The position numbers and the translations under genes are program-made. Shown piece by piece: positions 1 through 8,745 of a stretch of DNA of 64,000 nucleotides (position 1 is the first letter of the stretch; the number at the start of each line of letters is the position of its first letter). The notes beneath the pieces are model-generated. The model was not told the DNA's origin. It was given only the letters and a program-made list of their open reading frames with translations, and did not search any database. Source of the DNA: Pseudomonas oryzihabitans (GTDB lineage Bacteria; Pseudomonadota; Gammaproteobacteria; Pseudomonadales; Pseudomonadaceae); contig NZ_CP102428.1 in the NCBI RefSeq assembly GCF_024652905.1, positions 4,758,001-4,822,000 on the forward strand. The letters run 5' to 3'.

Positions 1-1927
1 CGCCGGGAAAGAGGAAGTTGGCCTTGCCGTTGGGGGTGTCCCATTTCCGTTCACGGGCCGCATTGGGCAGGCGGAAGCCGCCAGGCTGTTCGATACGGGC
101 GTTGTAGTCGGCGAATTGTTCGGGCAGCACCGCCTCGATCTTGTCGCGGATGAGCGCGTAATTGCCAACCAGGGCGTCCCAATCGATATGGGGATAGCGC
201 TCGCCCAGGGTCGCCTTGGCGATGCCAGCGACAATGGCGATCTCCGACAGCAGTTCCGGCGAGGCCGGTTCCAGGCTGCCGGTTGAGCCGTGCACCATGG
301 ACATGGAGTCCTCCACGGTAATGGTCTGCACTCCGCTGGCCTGGACATCGCGTTCGGTGCGGCCCAGGCAGGGCAGCAGGAAGGTGCTGCGACCGTGCAG
401 GGTATGGCTCCAGTTGAGCTTGGTGGCGATCTGCACCGTCAGGCGCAGGTTGGCGACATGGGGCGCTACCCGGTCGATGTCGGGAATGGCGCGGAAGAAG
501 TTGCCGCCCAGGCCGATGAAGGCCTGGGGTTCGTCGCGCAGCAGGGCTTCGCAGCACTCCACCACGTCGTCGCCGCCCTCGCGTGGCGCCTGGAAGTCGA
601 ACGCCTGGTCCAGCCTCGCCAGAAAGGGTTCCTTGGGCTTCTGGTAGATGCCCACGGTGCGGTCGCCCTGGACGTTGGAGTGGCCGCGTATGGGACAGGG
701 GCCGGCGCCAGGCTTGCCAACATTGCCGCGCAGCAGCAACAGATTGATGATCTGCTGCAGGACATCGCCGCCGCGGCGGTGCTGGGTCACGCCCATGCCC
801 CAGCAGGCGATCACCCGGTCGGCCTTCATGTAGACCTTGGCCGCTTCCGTCATGGCCGCTCGGGTCAGACCGGAATAGCGCTCCAGGCGCTCCCAGCTCA
901 GCCCTCGGCAGTGTTCGGCGAAGGCTTCCAGGCCGACGCAATGCTGTTCGATGAACGCCACGTCGAGGATGCGGGGGGCACCACTGCGGCGCGCCTCGTC
1001 GTCAGCCTCGATGACGACCTTGCACAGCCCCTGCATGGCCGCCATATCGCCGCCGATACGCACCTGATGGTACTGGGAGCTGATGGCCACGCCGCCGCCC
1101 GGCAAGGCCATGTCGCGCACCGCCTGGGGCGAGGCGAAGCGCACCAGGGCCTTTTCCCGCAAGGGATTGAAGGTGACGATGGGTACGCCGCGGTGCACGG
1201 CGTCGTGCAGCTCGCCCATCATCCGCGGACTGTTGGTGCCGGGATTCTGGCCGATGATGAAGATGGCATCGGCCTGGGCGAAGTCGTCCAGATCCAGGGT
1301 GCCCTTGCCCACGCCGATGCTTTCCGGCATGGCCGTGGTGGTGGTCTCGTGGCACATGTTGGAACAGTCAGGGAAGTTGTTCATGCCGTAGAGGCGGCCG
1401 AACAGCTGGTAGAGAAAAGCCGATTCGTTGGACGAGCGCCCCGAGGTGTAGAGCTCCAGCTTCCAGGGATCGTCGAGAGCGCGCAACTCGGCGCCGATCT
1501 CGGCGAAGGCGTCCGCCCAACTCACCGGGCGATAGGTATCGCTGGTGGCGTCGTAGCGCATGGGGTGGGTGAGGCGGCCCTGGTCTTCCAGGTCGTGGTC
1601 GGTCCAGGTGCGCAATTCGCTCAGGGTATGGGCGGCGAAGAATTCCGGGGTGGTGCGCTTGCGCGTGGCCTCCCAGGCCACCGCCTTGGCGCCGTTCTCG
1701 CAGTATTCGAAGGTGTGCGGCGTCTTGGGATCGGGCCAGGCGCAACTCGGGCAGTCGAAGCCGCCCGGCTTGTTCATGGTCAGCAGGGCCTTGTTGCCGC
1801 GCATCAGCACCTTTTGCCGGCTCAGGTGCTGGGTCACGGCATTTAGCGCGCCCCAGCCCCCGGCGGTGCCTTTTTCCTGGGTGCCGTGCAGGGGTTGCGC
1901 GGAAGATTGGACGGCGTGCTTGGTCAT
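1..1927 (-). CDS. FdhF/YdeP-family molybdopterin oxidoreductase (3' end cut by window edge)
   Basis: About 642 N-terminal residues are visible; the C-terminus lies beyond base 1. The protein begins MTKHAVQSSAQPLHG and contains CPSCAWPDP and FEYCENGAKAVAWEATRKR near residues 60–80, then the FIIGQNPGTNSPRM segment of molybdopterin oxidoreductases, and later CWGMGVTQH and GNVGKPGAGPCPIRGHSNVQ. This pattern matches YdeP-like relatives of the formate dehydrogenase alpha subunit, cytoplasmic enzymes with a bis-MGD cofactor that E. coli YdeP links to acid resistance; the substrate is not known. The start follows the AGAGGTG-like Shine–Dalgarno just upstream on the minus strand. No fdhD partner is visible within the window. 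The family is about 760–780 residues, so roughly 120 residues are missing. Confidence 0.9.
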   Translation of the reverse strand, partial: MTKHAVQSSAQPLHGTQEKGTAGGWGALNAVTQHLSRQKVLMRGNKALLTMNKPGGFDCPSCAWPDPKTPHTFEYCENGAKAVAWEATRKRTTPEFFAAHTLSELRTWTDHDLEDQGRLTHPMRYDATSDTYRPVSWADAFAEIGAELRALDDPWKLELYTSGRSSNESAFLYQLFGRLYGMNNFPDCSNMCHETTTTAMPESIGVGKGTLDLDDFAQADAIFIIGQNPGTNSPRMMGELHDAVHRGVPIVTFNPLREKALVRFASPQAVRDMALPGGGVAISSQYHQVRIGGDMAAMQGLCKVVIEADDEARRSGAPRILDVAFIEQHCVGLEAFAEHCRGLSWERLERYSGLTRAAMTEAAKVYMKADRVIACWGMGVTQHRRGGDVLQQIINLLLLRGNVGKPGAGPCPIRGHSNVQGDRTVGIYQKPKEPFLARLDQAFDFQAPREGGDDVVECCEALLRDEPQAFIGLGGNFFRAIPDIDRVAPHVANLRLTVQIATKLNWSHTLHGRSTFLLPCLGRTERDVQASGVQTITVEDSMSMVHGSTGSLEPASPELLSEIAIVAGIAKATLGERYPHIDWDALVGNYALIRDKIEAVLPEQFADYNARIEQPGGFRLPNAARERKWDTPNGKANFLFPG

Positions 1928-2131
1928 GTTCACCTCTGGAGCGGAGTCGGCCAGGCGCCGACAGGTACCTAGAGGGGAACCCGGAAAACGGGCGGGTGTT
2001 CCACCGCCTGGCTTACCGCGCCGACGAGCGCGAGGGACCGGCAAACCGCTTCGTTCCAGCGCTCCCGGGCGCGCCAAAGCGGTCGGCGACTGCTAGGCTG
2101 GACGCCTACTCAGCCACCAGGAAAGCCCACC

Positions 2132-2875
2132 ATGGCCAGCCATGTCCTCGACCATCGCATCCTCGGCGAATTCCTGCAGGCGGTGGAAATCGGCCTCGAT
2201 CCGGGCGAGACGGTGATCGCCGAGGCCGGCGCCATGACCTACATGGAGGCCGACATCGATTTCACCGCACGCATGGGCGACGGCTCCGCCGGCCTGCTCG
2301 GCAAGCTGTGGGGCGCCGGCAAGCGGATGCTCGGCGGCGAGTCGCTGTTCATGACCCATTTCACCAACGACGGCCGCGAAAAGCGCCACGTCGCCTTTGC
2401 CGCGCCCTATCCGGGGCAGGTGGTGCCCCTGGATCTCGCCGCCCTGGGCGGCACCCTGTTCTGCCAGCGCGATTCCTTTCTCTGCGCGGCCAAGGGTACC
2501 CGCATCGGCGTGGCCTTCACCCGCCGCCTGGGCGCCGGCTTCTTTGGCGGCGAAGGCTTCATCCTGCAGCGGCTGGAAGGCGATGGCATGGCCTTCGTGC
2601 ATGCCGGGGGCACGGTGATCCGCAAGGAACTCAGGGGCGAAACGCTGCGCCTGGACACTGGCTGCCTGGTGGGTTTCACCAGTGGCATCGACTACAACAT
2701 CAAGCTGGCCGGGGGGCTGCGCAGCATGCTGTTCGGCGGCGAGGGCCTGGTGCTGGCGACCCTGAGCGGCCACGGCACCGTGTGGATCCAGACGCTGCCC
2801 TTTTCGCGATTAGCCGGCCGGGTTCAGGCCGCGGCCGGCGGCGGTGTCGGCGAACGCCGCGCAGGTGGCGACTGA
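2132..2875 (+). CDS. TIGR00266/AIM24-family protein
   Basis: A 247-residue protein of the AIM24 family (TIGR00266 type). These proteins form a trimeric beta-helix fold; the function in bacteria is unknown. Family hallmarks are the early [17 protein letters not shown] segment, the [20 protein letters not shown] loop and the closing [13 protein letters not shown] and [14 protein letters not shown] motifs near residues 195–230. There is no signal peptide or membrane segment. ATG is preceded by the purine-rich CAGGAAAG. It is transcribed away from the oxidoreductase gene and converges on the next gene with a 13-bp gap. The C-terminal tail ([15 protein letters not shown]) is low complexity. Confidence 0.85.
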   Translation: MASHVLDHRILGEFLQAVEIGLDPGETVIAEAGAMTYMEADIDFTARMGDGSAGLLGKLWGAGKRMLGGESLFMTHFTNDGREKRHVAFAAPYPGQVVPLDLAALGGTLFCQRDSFLCAAKGTRIGVAFTRRLGAGFFGGEGFILQRLEGDGMAFVHAGGTVIRKELRGETLRLDTGCLVGFTSGIDYNIKLAGGLRSMLFGGEGLVLATLSGHGTVWIQTLPFSRLAGRVQAAAGGGVGERRAGGD

Positions 2876-2888
2876 TTCTCCCTGTCTC

Positions 2889-3785
2889 CTAGGCCCGTTG
2901 CAGGGCGCTCTGGGGCGCCATGCGCTCCAGCCAGTCGCGCCAGCGCACCCGGCTGTCGTGGACCAGCCAGCCGTCCTGGCGGGCGAAGCTTTCCGACAGC
3001 CAGAGGCCGCGGGTCGGCACCGGCAGGCGCTGGCCGACCGACAGGGTGTAGAGCTCGCCGGTGGGTTTGCCGTCGTCCAGGGCGACCAGATAGAGATCCG
3101 GTCGCTGGCGGGCCAGACGCGCGAGCAACTGGCCGTTCTCGATCTTCTCGTCGACGTGGAACAGACTCGGCGCCTTGCACTCTTTGGGCAGTTCCAGTAG
3201 CAGGTCATAGACCAGTTGCAGCGAGGCGGTGGGGGTGTGCACATAGGCGCGCGGACGCTCCAGCAGCGCCAGGCTGCCGCAGCGCACCGGCCGTGCCGCC
3301 CCCGAACGCGGGGTCAGGCGAAAGGCCACGTCCTCGCGATAGGGCAGGGCCGGGGCATAGGGCGTCGGCAGCCAGGTGTCGGCGAAGCGTCCGGCCAGCC
3401 AGCCGCGCGGCGTCTCGATCAGGCACTCCTCGGCCACTTCCTGCACGGCGGTGAGCAGTGGCAGGGCCAGTTCGTGGGTCGGGATGTAACCGGAGATCAG
3501 CTTGAGCACCACGTCGCCGCGATCGGGACGGCGCTGGCGCACCAGCAGCCAGTGGTCCTGGCCCTGCCAGTTCAGCGTGAGGCGCACCGAGACGCCCAGG
3601 TTGGCGAGCTTCGCACTGAAGTGCTGGGCATCCTCGATCTCGATGGGCTTGCGTCGCTCCAGCATCTCGCTGAAATTCAGCGGTTGGCCGAGGGCTTGGT
3701 AGGTGAGGCCGTCATGATTGGCCTCGACCGAAAGGGGCAGGGTCTTGAACGCCTTGGGATTGTGGCGGGCGATGAGCTGGGGCAT
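2889..3785 (-). CDS. Conserved hypothetical protein with a degenerate Nudix-like motif
   Basis: A 298-residue soluble protein that I do not recognise by function; it resembles an uncharacterised Pseudomonas protein. The start is firm because CAGGAG lies seven bases before ATG. The centre holds SGYIPTHELALPLL followed by AVQEVAEECLIETPRGW, which resembles a Nudix box (G-x5-E ... xE-xx-EE), but the spacer between the two halves is two residues too long and the Arg and second Gly are replaced. The protein might therefore be a Nudix-fold relative with altered chemistry; that is inference. A C-terminal DDGKPTGELYTLSVGQ strand region follows. It stands alone between convergent and same-strand neighbours and no operon is evident. 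Confidence 0.75.
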   Translation of the reverse strand: MPQLIARHNPKAFKTLPLSVEANHDGLTYQALGQPLNFSEMLERRKPIEIEDAQHFSAKLANLGVSVRLTLNWQGQDHWLLVRQRRPDRGDVVLKLISGYIPTHELALPLLTAVQEVAEECLIETPRGWLAGRFADTWLPTPYAPALPYREDVAFRLTPRSGAARPVRCGSLALLERPRAYVHTPTASLQLVYDLLLELPKECKAPSLFHVDEKIENGQLLARLARQRPDLYLVALDDGKPTGELYTLSVGQRLPVPTRGLWLSESFARQDGWLVHDSRVRWRDWLERMAPQSALQRA

Positions 3786-3883
3786 GGCCGACTCCTGTTG
3801 TAGTGTGCCGCGGACGCGCCGTCCCAGGCGATCGGGCAGGGCGTCCAGTGGACGAAGGCAAGGGTTCAGCGAAACGCTCTGGA

Positions 3884-4699
3884 TCAGGGCCGAGCGGTGA
3901 TCACTTCGGCCAGGGTACGGACATTATGTGACAGGTGCAGGGGATCGATAGTGCCGACTATCGCACTGCTCACCCCGGGCTCGCCGAACACCCGGGCGAA
4001 GCTGGCCCGCACCGGATCCTGGCCGGCGCCGAGTACGGAGTGACCGCTGGCCAGGGCCTTCTTGATCAGGATGCCCTTGCCCTGGGCGGCGGCGGCCTGG
4101 ATCACCGGGATCTCGGCGTCTTCGTTGAGGTTGAAGGTGACCATGGCGCAATCACCGCGCTCCAGGGCCTTGAGGCCGCCGGCGACGGTCTTGCCGGAAA
4201 AGCCGAAGGCGCGGATCAGGCCTTCGCGCTTGAGTTCGGCCAGGGTCTCGTAGCAGCCGCTGTCTTTGAGAATGCTCAGGTCGTTGCCGTCGGAGTGCAC
4301 CAGCACCAGGTCCAGCCAGTCGGTTTCCAGACGCTTCAGGCTGCGTTCCACCGAGCGGCGGGTATGGGCCGGGCTGAAGTCGAAGCTGGACAGTCCGCCT
4401 TCGAATTCCTCACCGACCTTGCTGGCGATCACCCAGTGCTGGCGCTGGCCACGCAGCAGCGGACCCAGACGCTCTTCGCTGCGGCCATAGGCCGGGGCGG
4501 TATCCAGCAGGTTGATGCCCAGCTCGCGGGCCAGGCTGAGTAGGTCGGCGGCGGTGCGATCGTCGGGGATGGTGAAGCCATTGGGATACTTCACGCCCTG
4601 GTCGCGGCCGAACTTGACCGTGCCCAGGCCCAGGGGGGAAATCTCGAAGCCGGTGTTGCCCAGGGGGCGGTGCAGGCCGTGCAGGGTGCGCAGGCTCAT
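3884..4699 (-). CDS. Aldo/keto reductase
   Basis: A 271-residue NADPH-dependent aldo/keto reductase. The N-terminal GFEISPLGLGTVKFGR, the catalytic LLDTAPAYGRSEERLG (Asp and Tyr of the AKR tetrad), VIASKVG (Lys) and WLDLVLVHSDG (His) appear in family order, and GVSSAIVGTIDP marks the C-terminal cofactor region. The length is slightly short of the usual 280–330. ATG overlaps the stop of the upstream FAD oxidoreductase gene by four bases, so the two are translationally coupled and probably share substrates or a pathway. The physiological carbonyl substrate cannot be told from sequence. Confidence 0.9.
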   Translation of the reverse strand: MSLRTLHGLHRPLGNTGFEISPLGLGTVKFGRDQGVKYPNGFTIPDDRTAADLLSLARELGINLLDTAPAYGRSEERLGPLLRGQRQHWVIASKVGEEFEGGLSSFDFSPAHTRRSVERSLKRLETDWLDLVLVHSDGNDLSILKDSGCYETLAELKREGLIRAFGFSGKTVAGGLKALERGDCAMVTFNLNEDAEIPVIQAAAAQGKGILIKKALASGHSVLGAGQDPVRASFARVFGEPGVSSAIVGTIDPLHLSHNVRTLAEVITARP

Positions 4700-5871
4700 G
4701 GCAGCAGCTCCTCCCAGAAGGGCGCGGCCACCGGCGGTTGCGGATGGACGGGCAGGGTGGGGTGCTGTCCCGGCCGGATACCGTCACGGTCGAGGTGGGC
4801 GAGTACCCGGTCGGCCAGATCTGGCGACAAGGCCAGCTTAGTCGGCCAGCCCACCAGCAGACGGCCTTCCTCGGCGAGGAAGGCGTTGTCCGGGCGTACT
4901 AGGCCGGATTGCGCTGGTTCGGCGCGGTCCACCCGGAGGGTCGCCCACTTGGCGCCGTCGAAGTCGATCCAGGGCAGCAGGCGCTGCAGTTCTTCCCGCG
5001 CCGTGGCGATCTGCGCCGCTGGCTCACGGGCCACGCCCTCGGCCTCGGCCAGGTCGCCGCCCAGGTACCACAGCCACTGGCCGTCGGCGGTGGGGTGGCT
5101 GGTGATGGTCACCCGCGGCTTGGGGCCGCCACCCAGACAGTGCGCATAGAGGGGTTTGAGCATGGGGCCCTTGACCACCACCATGTGCAGCGGGCGGCGC
5201 TGCATGGCCGGTTGTTCCAGATGGAGCGCCTGGAGCAGATCGGCCATGCCGGCGCCGGCGGTGAGCACGATGCGGCGGGCGCGGATGGCCTGGCCGTCCA
5301 CCACCAGACCGGTCAGCTCGCCGTCCTCGCGCAGGGGCTGGAGGTCATGCCCGGCCAAGAGGCTGTCGCCGGCCAGTTCGGCCAGGCGTGCGACCAGGCT
5401 GGGTACGTCCAGCACCAGCTCGGCCAGGCGATAGACCTTGCCCTTGAAGGCGCGGTCACGCAGGGCCGGGGGCAGTTCGTCGCCCTTGACCGCATCCACC
5501 CGGCCGCGCACCGCCTTGCTGGCGAAGAAGCTGGTGAGGTTGCCGGCCAGGCTGCCGGGTGACCAGAGGTAATGGGCTTCGGAGAGCAGCCGCACGCCGG
5601 AAAGATCCAGCTCGCCGCTGCCGGCCAGGCTCTCGCGCCAGCGTCGCGGCATGTCGGCGATGGCCTCGGAGGCGCCGGTGAGCATGCCGGTCAGGGCATA
5701 TTTGGTGCCGCCGTGGATGATGCCCTGGGACTTGCCGCTCTGGCCGCCGCCCAGGGCGCCGGTCTCCACCAGCACGGTGGCGTAGCCGGCGCGCCGCAGA
5801 CGGGCGTTGAGCCAGAGGCCGGCGACACCGCCGCCGACGATGAGGATATCGGTGGACCAGGGTTGGGACAT
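4696..5871 (-). CDS. FAD-dependent oxidoreductase (DAO / glycerol-3-phosphate dehydrogenase-like fold)
   Basis: A 391-residue flavoprotein. The dinucleotide-binding motif ILIVGGGVAGLWLNARLRRA starts near residue 9, followed by a LVETGALGGGQSGKSQGIIHGG segment typical of D-amino-acid-oxidase-fold enzymes such as glycerol-3-phosphate dehydrogenases and 2-hydroxyglutarate oxidases. A second glycine-rich strand (RRIVLTAGAGMADLL) occurs in the middle. No signal peptide or membrane anchor is seen. It is the first gene of a two-gene unit, with the aldo/keto reductase start overlapping its stop. The closest functional class is an oxidase or dehydrogenase of small hydroxy- or amino acids; the substrate is unknown. 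Confidence 0.88.
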   Translation of the reverse strand: MSQPWSTDILIVGGGVAGLWLNARLRRAGYATVLVETGALGGGQSGKSQGIIHGGTKYALTGMLTGASEAIADMPRRWRESLAGSGELDLSGVRLLSEAHYLWSPGSLAGNLTSFFASKAVRGRVDAVKGDELPPALRDRAFKGKVYRLAELVLDVPSLVARLAELAGDSLLAGHDLQPLREDGELTGLVVDGQAIRARRIVLTAGAGMADLLQALHLEQPAMQRRPLHMVVVKGPMLKPLYAHCLGGGPKPRVTITSHPTADGQWLWYLGGDLAEAEGVAREPAAQIATAREELQRLLPWIDFDGAKWATLRVDRAEPAQSGLVRPDNAFLAEEGRLLVGWPTKLALSPDLADRVLAHLDRDGIRPGQHPTLPVHPQPPVAAPFWEELLP

Positions 5872-5932
5872 GAACGGCCTACTGGGTAATCGGCAAAGGA
5901 GTGATTTTACACGCTCCTCGCCGCCGCTGGTC

Positions 5933-6265
5933 TCAATGCCCGGTGCTGCCGGAAAACAGTTGGATCACCACCACCCCGGCGACGATCAGCCCCATGCCCA
6001 GCATGGCCGGCAGGTCCAGCTTCTGGTCGTAGAGCACAGCCGCGGCGATGCTGACCAGCACGATGCCCAGGCCGGCCCAGATGGCGTAGGCGATGCCCAC
6101 GGGAATGCTGCGCACCACCAGGGTCAGCATCCAGAAGGCCAGGCCGTAGCCGGTGATGACCAGAAACAGCGGCAGCGGCTTGCTGAAGCCATTGATGGCC
6201 TTCATGGAGGTGGTGGCGACGACTTCGGCGGCGATGGCGATCGCCAGGTAGATGTATCCGCTCAT
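5933..6265 (-). CDS. SMR-family multidrug efflux protein (EmrE/QacE-like)
   Basis: A 110-residue inner-membrane protein with four hydrophobic helices. Glu14 in IAIAAEVVATTSMK is the essential proton/substrate carboxylate of EmrE, and GIAYAIWAGLGIVLV carries the conserved Trp of helix 3. This fits a proton-coupled exporter of quaternary ammonium and other lipophilic cations working as an antiparallel dimer. Because EmrE-type residues are present, the EmrE/QacE branch is more likely than a guanidinium exporter. The gene is divergent from a LysR regulator, and a perfect 8-bp inverted repeat lies between them, so control by that regulator is likely (inference). Confidence 0.92.
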   Translation of the reverse strand: MSGYIYLAIAIAAEVVATTSMKAINGFSKPLPLFLVITGYGLAFWMLTLVVRSIPVGIAYAIWAGLGIVLVSIAAAVLYDQKLDLPAMLGMGLIVAGVVVIQLFSGSTGH

Positions 6266-6309
6266 GGTGATTCCTCCTGTCGAATGCGCCCATTCTTCGC
6301 TTAGTCTGC

Positions 6310-6333
6310 GATAGGTAAAAGTTGATACCTATC
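6310..6333. promoter_or_regulatory. Perfect inverted repeat between SMR and lysR genes (LysR-type operator candidate)
   Basis: The arms are GATAGGTA (6310–6317) and TACCTATC (6326–6333), separated by eight bases. The centre lies in the 85-bp divergent region, 17 bp before the lysR start. It contains a T-N11-A type core expected of LysR-family binding sites. Confidence 0.6.
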
Positions 6334-6350
6334 CGTTGGGGAGATGGGTC

Positions 6351-7235
6351 GTGCAATGGAATCTGGAGCAATTGGAGATATTCGTCGGCATTGCCGAGGG
6401 CGCGAGCTTCTCGGCCATGGCGCGCCGTCTGGGACGGGCGCAGTCGGCGGTGAGCACCGCCATCGCTCTGCTGGAGACCGATCTGGGCGTCGCGCTGTTC
6501 GAGCGCAGCAATGGCCGTACGCCGGTCATCACCGCGGCCGGTCTGGCCTTGCTGGAGGAGGCGAGGGAGGTCCTGCGTCAATGCCAGCGGCTGGACAGCC
6601 GTGCCCAGGCCCTCTGCGCCGGTCAGGAGCCTTTGTTGCGCCTGGCGCTGGACGAAGCCATGCCCTACCAGCCGGTGCTCGATGCGCTGGACGCCCTGGC
6701 GGCGGCCTTCCCACACCTGGAAGTCCAGCTCACCAGCGGCGCCCAGGGCGATGTGGCGCGCAAGCTGCTCACCGACCAGGCCGACCTCGGCCTGCTGTTT
6801 CGCCATGAGCACATGCCCCAGGCCCTGGAGCGCCAGGCCCTGGGTGATGTCGCCCAGGTCACCGCCTGCGGCGCCCAGCATCCCTTGGCCAGCCAGCGTG
6901 GGGTAGGGCGGCGCGAACTGGCCCGCCACCGTCAGCTGCTGATCGCGCCGCTGGAGAATCCCTATCCCGGTGGCGAGCAAATCGCGCCCCAGGTCTGGCG
7001 CGCCGACAGCTTCTATCTGCTCGCCGAATTGCTGATGCGCGGCCTGGGCTGGGGCTGGTTGCCGCGGCACGTGGCGCGCTATCCCTCCTACCAGGGCTTG
7101 CTCGCCGAACTGGCCTGCGACTGGGTGCCGCCGGCCTTGGTGGTGGAGCTGGCCTGGCGCCGCAACGCCGCACCGGGGCCGGCCGCGCGCTGGCTGGCGC
7201 AGCGGCTGGCGGAGGAGCTGCGAGCGATTGGTTGA
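6351..7235 (+). CDS. LysR-family transcriptional regulator
   Basis: A 294-residue LTTR. The N-terminal winged helix reads MQWNLEQLEIFVGIAEGASF...ARRLGRAQSAVSTAIALLE, followed by the wing LGVALFERSNGRTPVITAAG, and a C-terminal periplasmic-binding-like effector domain from about residue 90. I chose the GTG at 6351, which has GGGGAG seven bases upstream; an in-frame TTG at 6336 would add five residues but lacks a ribosome-binding site. It is divergent from the SMR efflux gene and probably regulates it and itself through the palindrome at 6310–6333. The effector is unknown. Confidence 0.9.
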   Translation: MQWNLEQLEIFVGIAEGASFSAMARRLGRAQSAVSTAIALLETDLGVALFERSNGRTPVITAAGLALLEEAREVLRQCQRLDSRAQALCAGQEPLLRLALDEAMPYQPVLDALDALAAAFPHLEVQLTSGAQGDVARKLLTDQADLGLLFRHEHMPQALERQALGDVAQVTACGAQHPLASQRGVGRRELARHRQLLIAPLENPYPGGEQIAPQVWRADSFYLLAELLMRGLGWGWLPRHVARYPSYQGLLAELACDWVPPALVVELAWRRNAAPGPAARWLAQRLAEELRAIG

Positions 7236-7244
7236 AATCGATGT

Positions 7245-7318
7245 GTTGGGCTTCGCTGCGCTCAGCGCCAACCTACGGGCGCTCCGCGTAGGTTGGGTTG
7301 AGCGCAGCGAAGCCCAAC
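7245..7318. repeat. 74-bp palindrome made of two inverted repeat arms (same family as the 19.3-kb array)
   Basis: GTTGGGCTTCGCTGCGCTCA... (7245–7276) is followed by an 11-base loop and by its near-exact reverse complement (7288–7318). Each ~32-bp arm matches the A arm of the 112-bp repeats found around cytX. It lies just after the lysR stop and could fold into a very stable hairpin, as REPIN-type elements do. Confidence 0.85.
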
Positions 7319-7458
7319 AAGACGGACCTTCAGCGCTCGCCCACGACCCATGCCAACGAAAGTCCCATTCTGGCCAGATCCGTGGGGCAGCTTGACCAGC
7401 GCCAGGTCGCCAGGACTGCAATACTCGACTCATCCCTTCCCCGCTCGTGACGATCGCC

Positions 7459-8745
7459 ATGACCACACCTCCCGCCCTCGGCCAGCGCTATGTCTTCGTC
7501 GTCCTGGCGCTGATCTTTCTCGCCCTGCTGGTCTCGGCCGGGGTGAGGTCCACCCCTGGTGTACTGCTGCTGCCGTTGCAGGAGACCTTTGGCTGGAGCC
7601 GCGAAAGCGTGTCCTTCGCCGCCGCCGTGGGCATCTTCCTCTACGGCCTGGTCGGGCCCTTCGCCGCCGCCCTGATGCAGACCTTCGGCATCCGCCGTAC
7701 CCTGCTCGGCGGCCTGACCCTGATCAGCCTGGCCACCGCCCTGAGCACCCTGATGCGCGAACCCTGGCACCTGGTGGCCACCTGGGGCGTGCTCAGCGGC
7801 CTGGGCACGGGCTGCGTGGCCATGGTGCTGGGCGCCGCCATCGTCAATCGCTGGTTCGTCGCCCGGAGGGGGCTGATGATGGGCCTACTGGCCGCCAGCA
7901 CCGCCACCGGCAACCTGGTGTTCCTGCCGCTGCTGGCCCATCTCGCCAGTCAGGAAGGCTGGCAGACCGTGGTGTTGACCGTGGCCGTGGCCAGCGCTGC
8001 CCTAATCCCGCTGGTGGCCTGGCTGCTGCCCGAGCGGCCGGCGGATGTTGGCCTGCGACCCCATGGCGCCCCGGCGGACTATCAGGCGCCGGTCGCCACC
8101 GCACCGGGCAATCTGTTTCGCGTGACCCTCGGCACCCTGGCCATGGCCAGTCGGCGCCGCGATTTCTGGCTGCTGTTCCTGACCTTCTTCGTCTGCGGCT
8201 TCACCACCAATGGCCTGATCGGCACCCACTTCATCGCCATGGGCCACGACCACGGGCTGTCCCAGGTGCAGGCCGCCGGCATCCTCGCGCTGATGGGCAT
8301 CTTCGACCTGGTGGGCACCACCGCCTCCGGCTGGCTGACCGACAGATACGATCCGCGCCGGCTGCTGTTCGTCTACTACAGCCTGCGCGGGCTTTCGCTG
8401 ATCTACCTGCCGTTCTCCGGCTTCGCCCCCGAGCAACTGCTGCTGTTCGGCATCTTCTACGGCCTGGACTGGATCGCCACGGTGCCGCCCACGGTCAAGC
8501 TGACCAACCAGAGCTTTGGCGAAAAAAGCGCGCCGGTGGTGTTCGGCTGGGTGTTCTGCGGCCACATGCTCGGCGCCGCCTGTGCGGCCTTTCTCGCCGG
8601 GGCCTTGCGCGAGCACTTCGGTTCCTACCAGGAGGCCCTGGTATTGGCTGGGCTGACCGGCATCGTCGCGGCGGTGATGGCGCTGGGGATCGGGCGACCG
8701 AGCGCCGCGGGAGCCGGGCGCTCGGCCGTGCCCGAGGCGGGCTAG
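7459..8745 (+). CDS. MFS transporter (oxalate/formate antiporter- or MCT-like)
   Basis: A 428-residue inner-membrane carrier with about twelve hydrophobic segments. The first helix is RYVFVVLALIFLALLVSAGVR, followed by STPGVLLLPLQETFGWSRES, a signature of the monocarboxylate/oxalate–formate branch of the major facilitator superfamily, and SGWLTDRYDPRRLL between helices 8 and 9. I use the ATG at 7459; a GTG at 7447 is possible and neither has a strong Shine–Dalgarno. Its 3' end overlaps the convergent transporter gene by four bases. The substrate is probably an organic anion; a link to the adjacent sugar-acid locus is only positional. Confidence 0.88.
   Translation: MTTPPALGQRYVFVVLALIFLALLVSAGVRSTPGVLLLPLQETFGWSRESVSFAAAVGIFLYGLVGPFAAALMQTFGIRRTLLGGLTLISLATALSTLMREPWHLVATWGVLSGLGTGCVAMVLGAAIVNRWFVARRGLMMGLLAASTATGNLVFLPLLAHLASQEGWQTVVLTVAVASAALIPLVAWLLPERPADVGLRPHGAPADYQAPVATAPGNLFRVTLGTLAMASRRRDFWLLFLTFFVCGFTTNGLIGTHFIAMGHDHGLSQVQAAGILALMGIFDLVGTTASGWLTDRYDPRRLLFVYYSLRGLSLIYLPFSGFAPEQLLLFGIFYGLDWIATVPPTVKLTNQSFGEKSAPVVFGWVFCGHMLGAACAAFLAGALREHFGSYQEALVLAGLTGIVAAVMALGIGRPSAAGAGRSAVPEAG

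Noticed and set aside
290-1846. Long open frame on the plus strand opposite the YdeP-type gene
   Set aside because: Its translation is His/Gly/Ala-rich with no family motif, while the minus strand gives a clear molybdopterin oxidoreductase. It is an antisense frame of high-GC DNA.
5907-7466. 519-codon minus-strand frame over the SMR and lysR genes
   Set aside because: The SMR protein and LysR regulator are clear in other frames; this frame has no domain.
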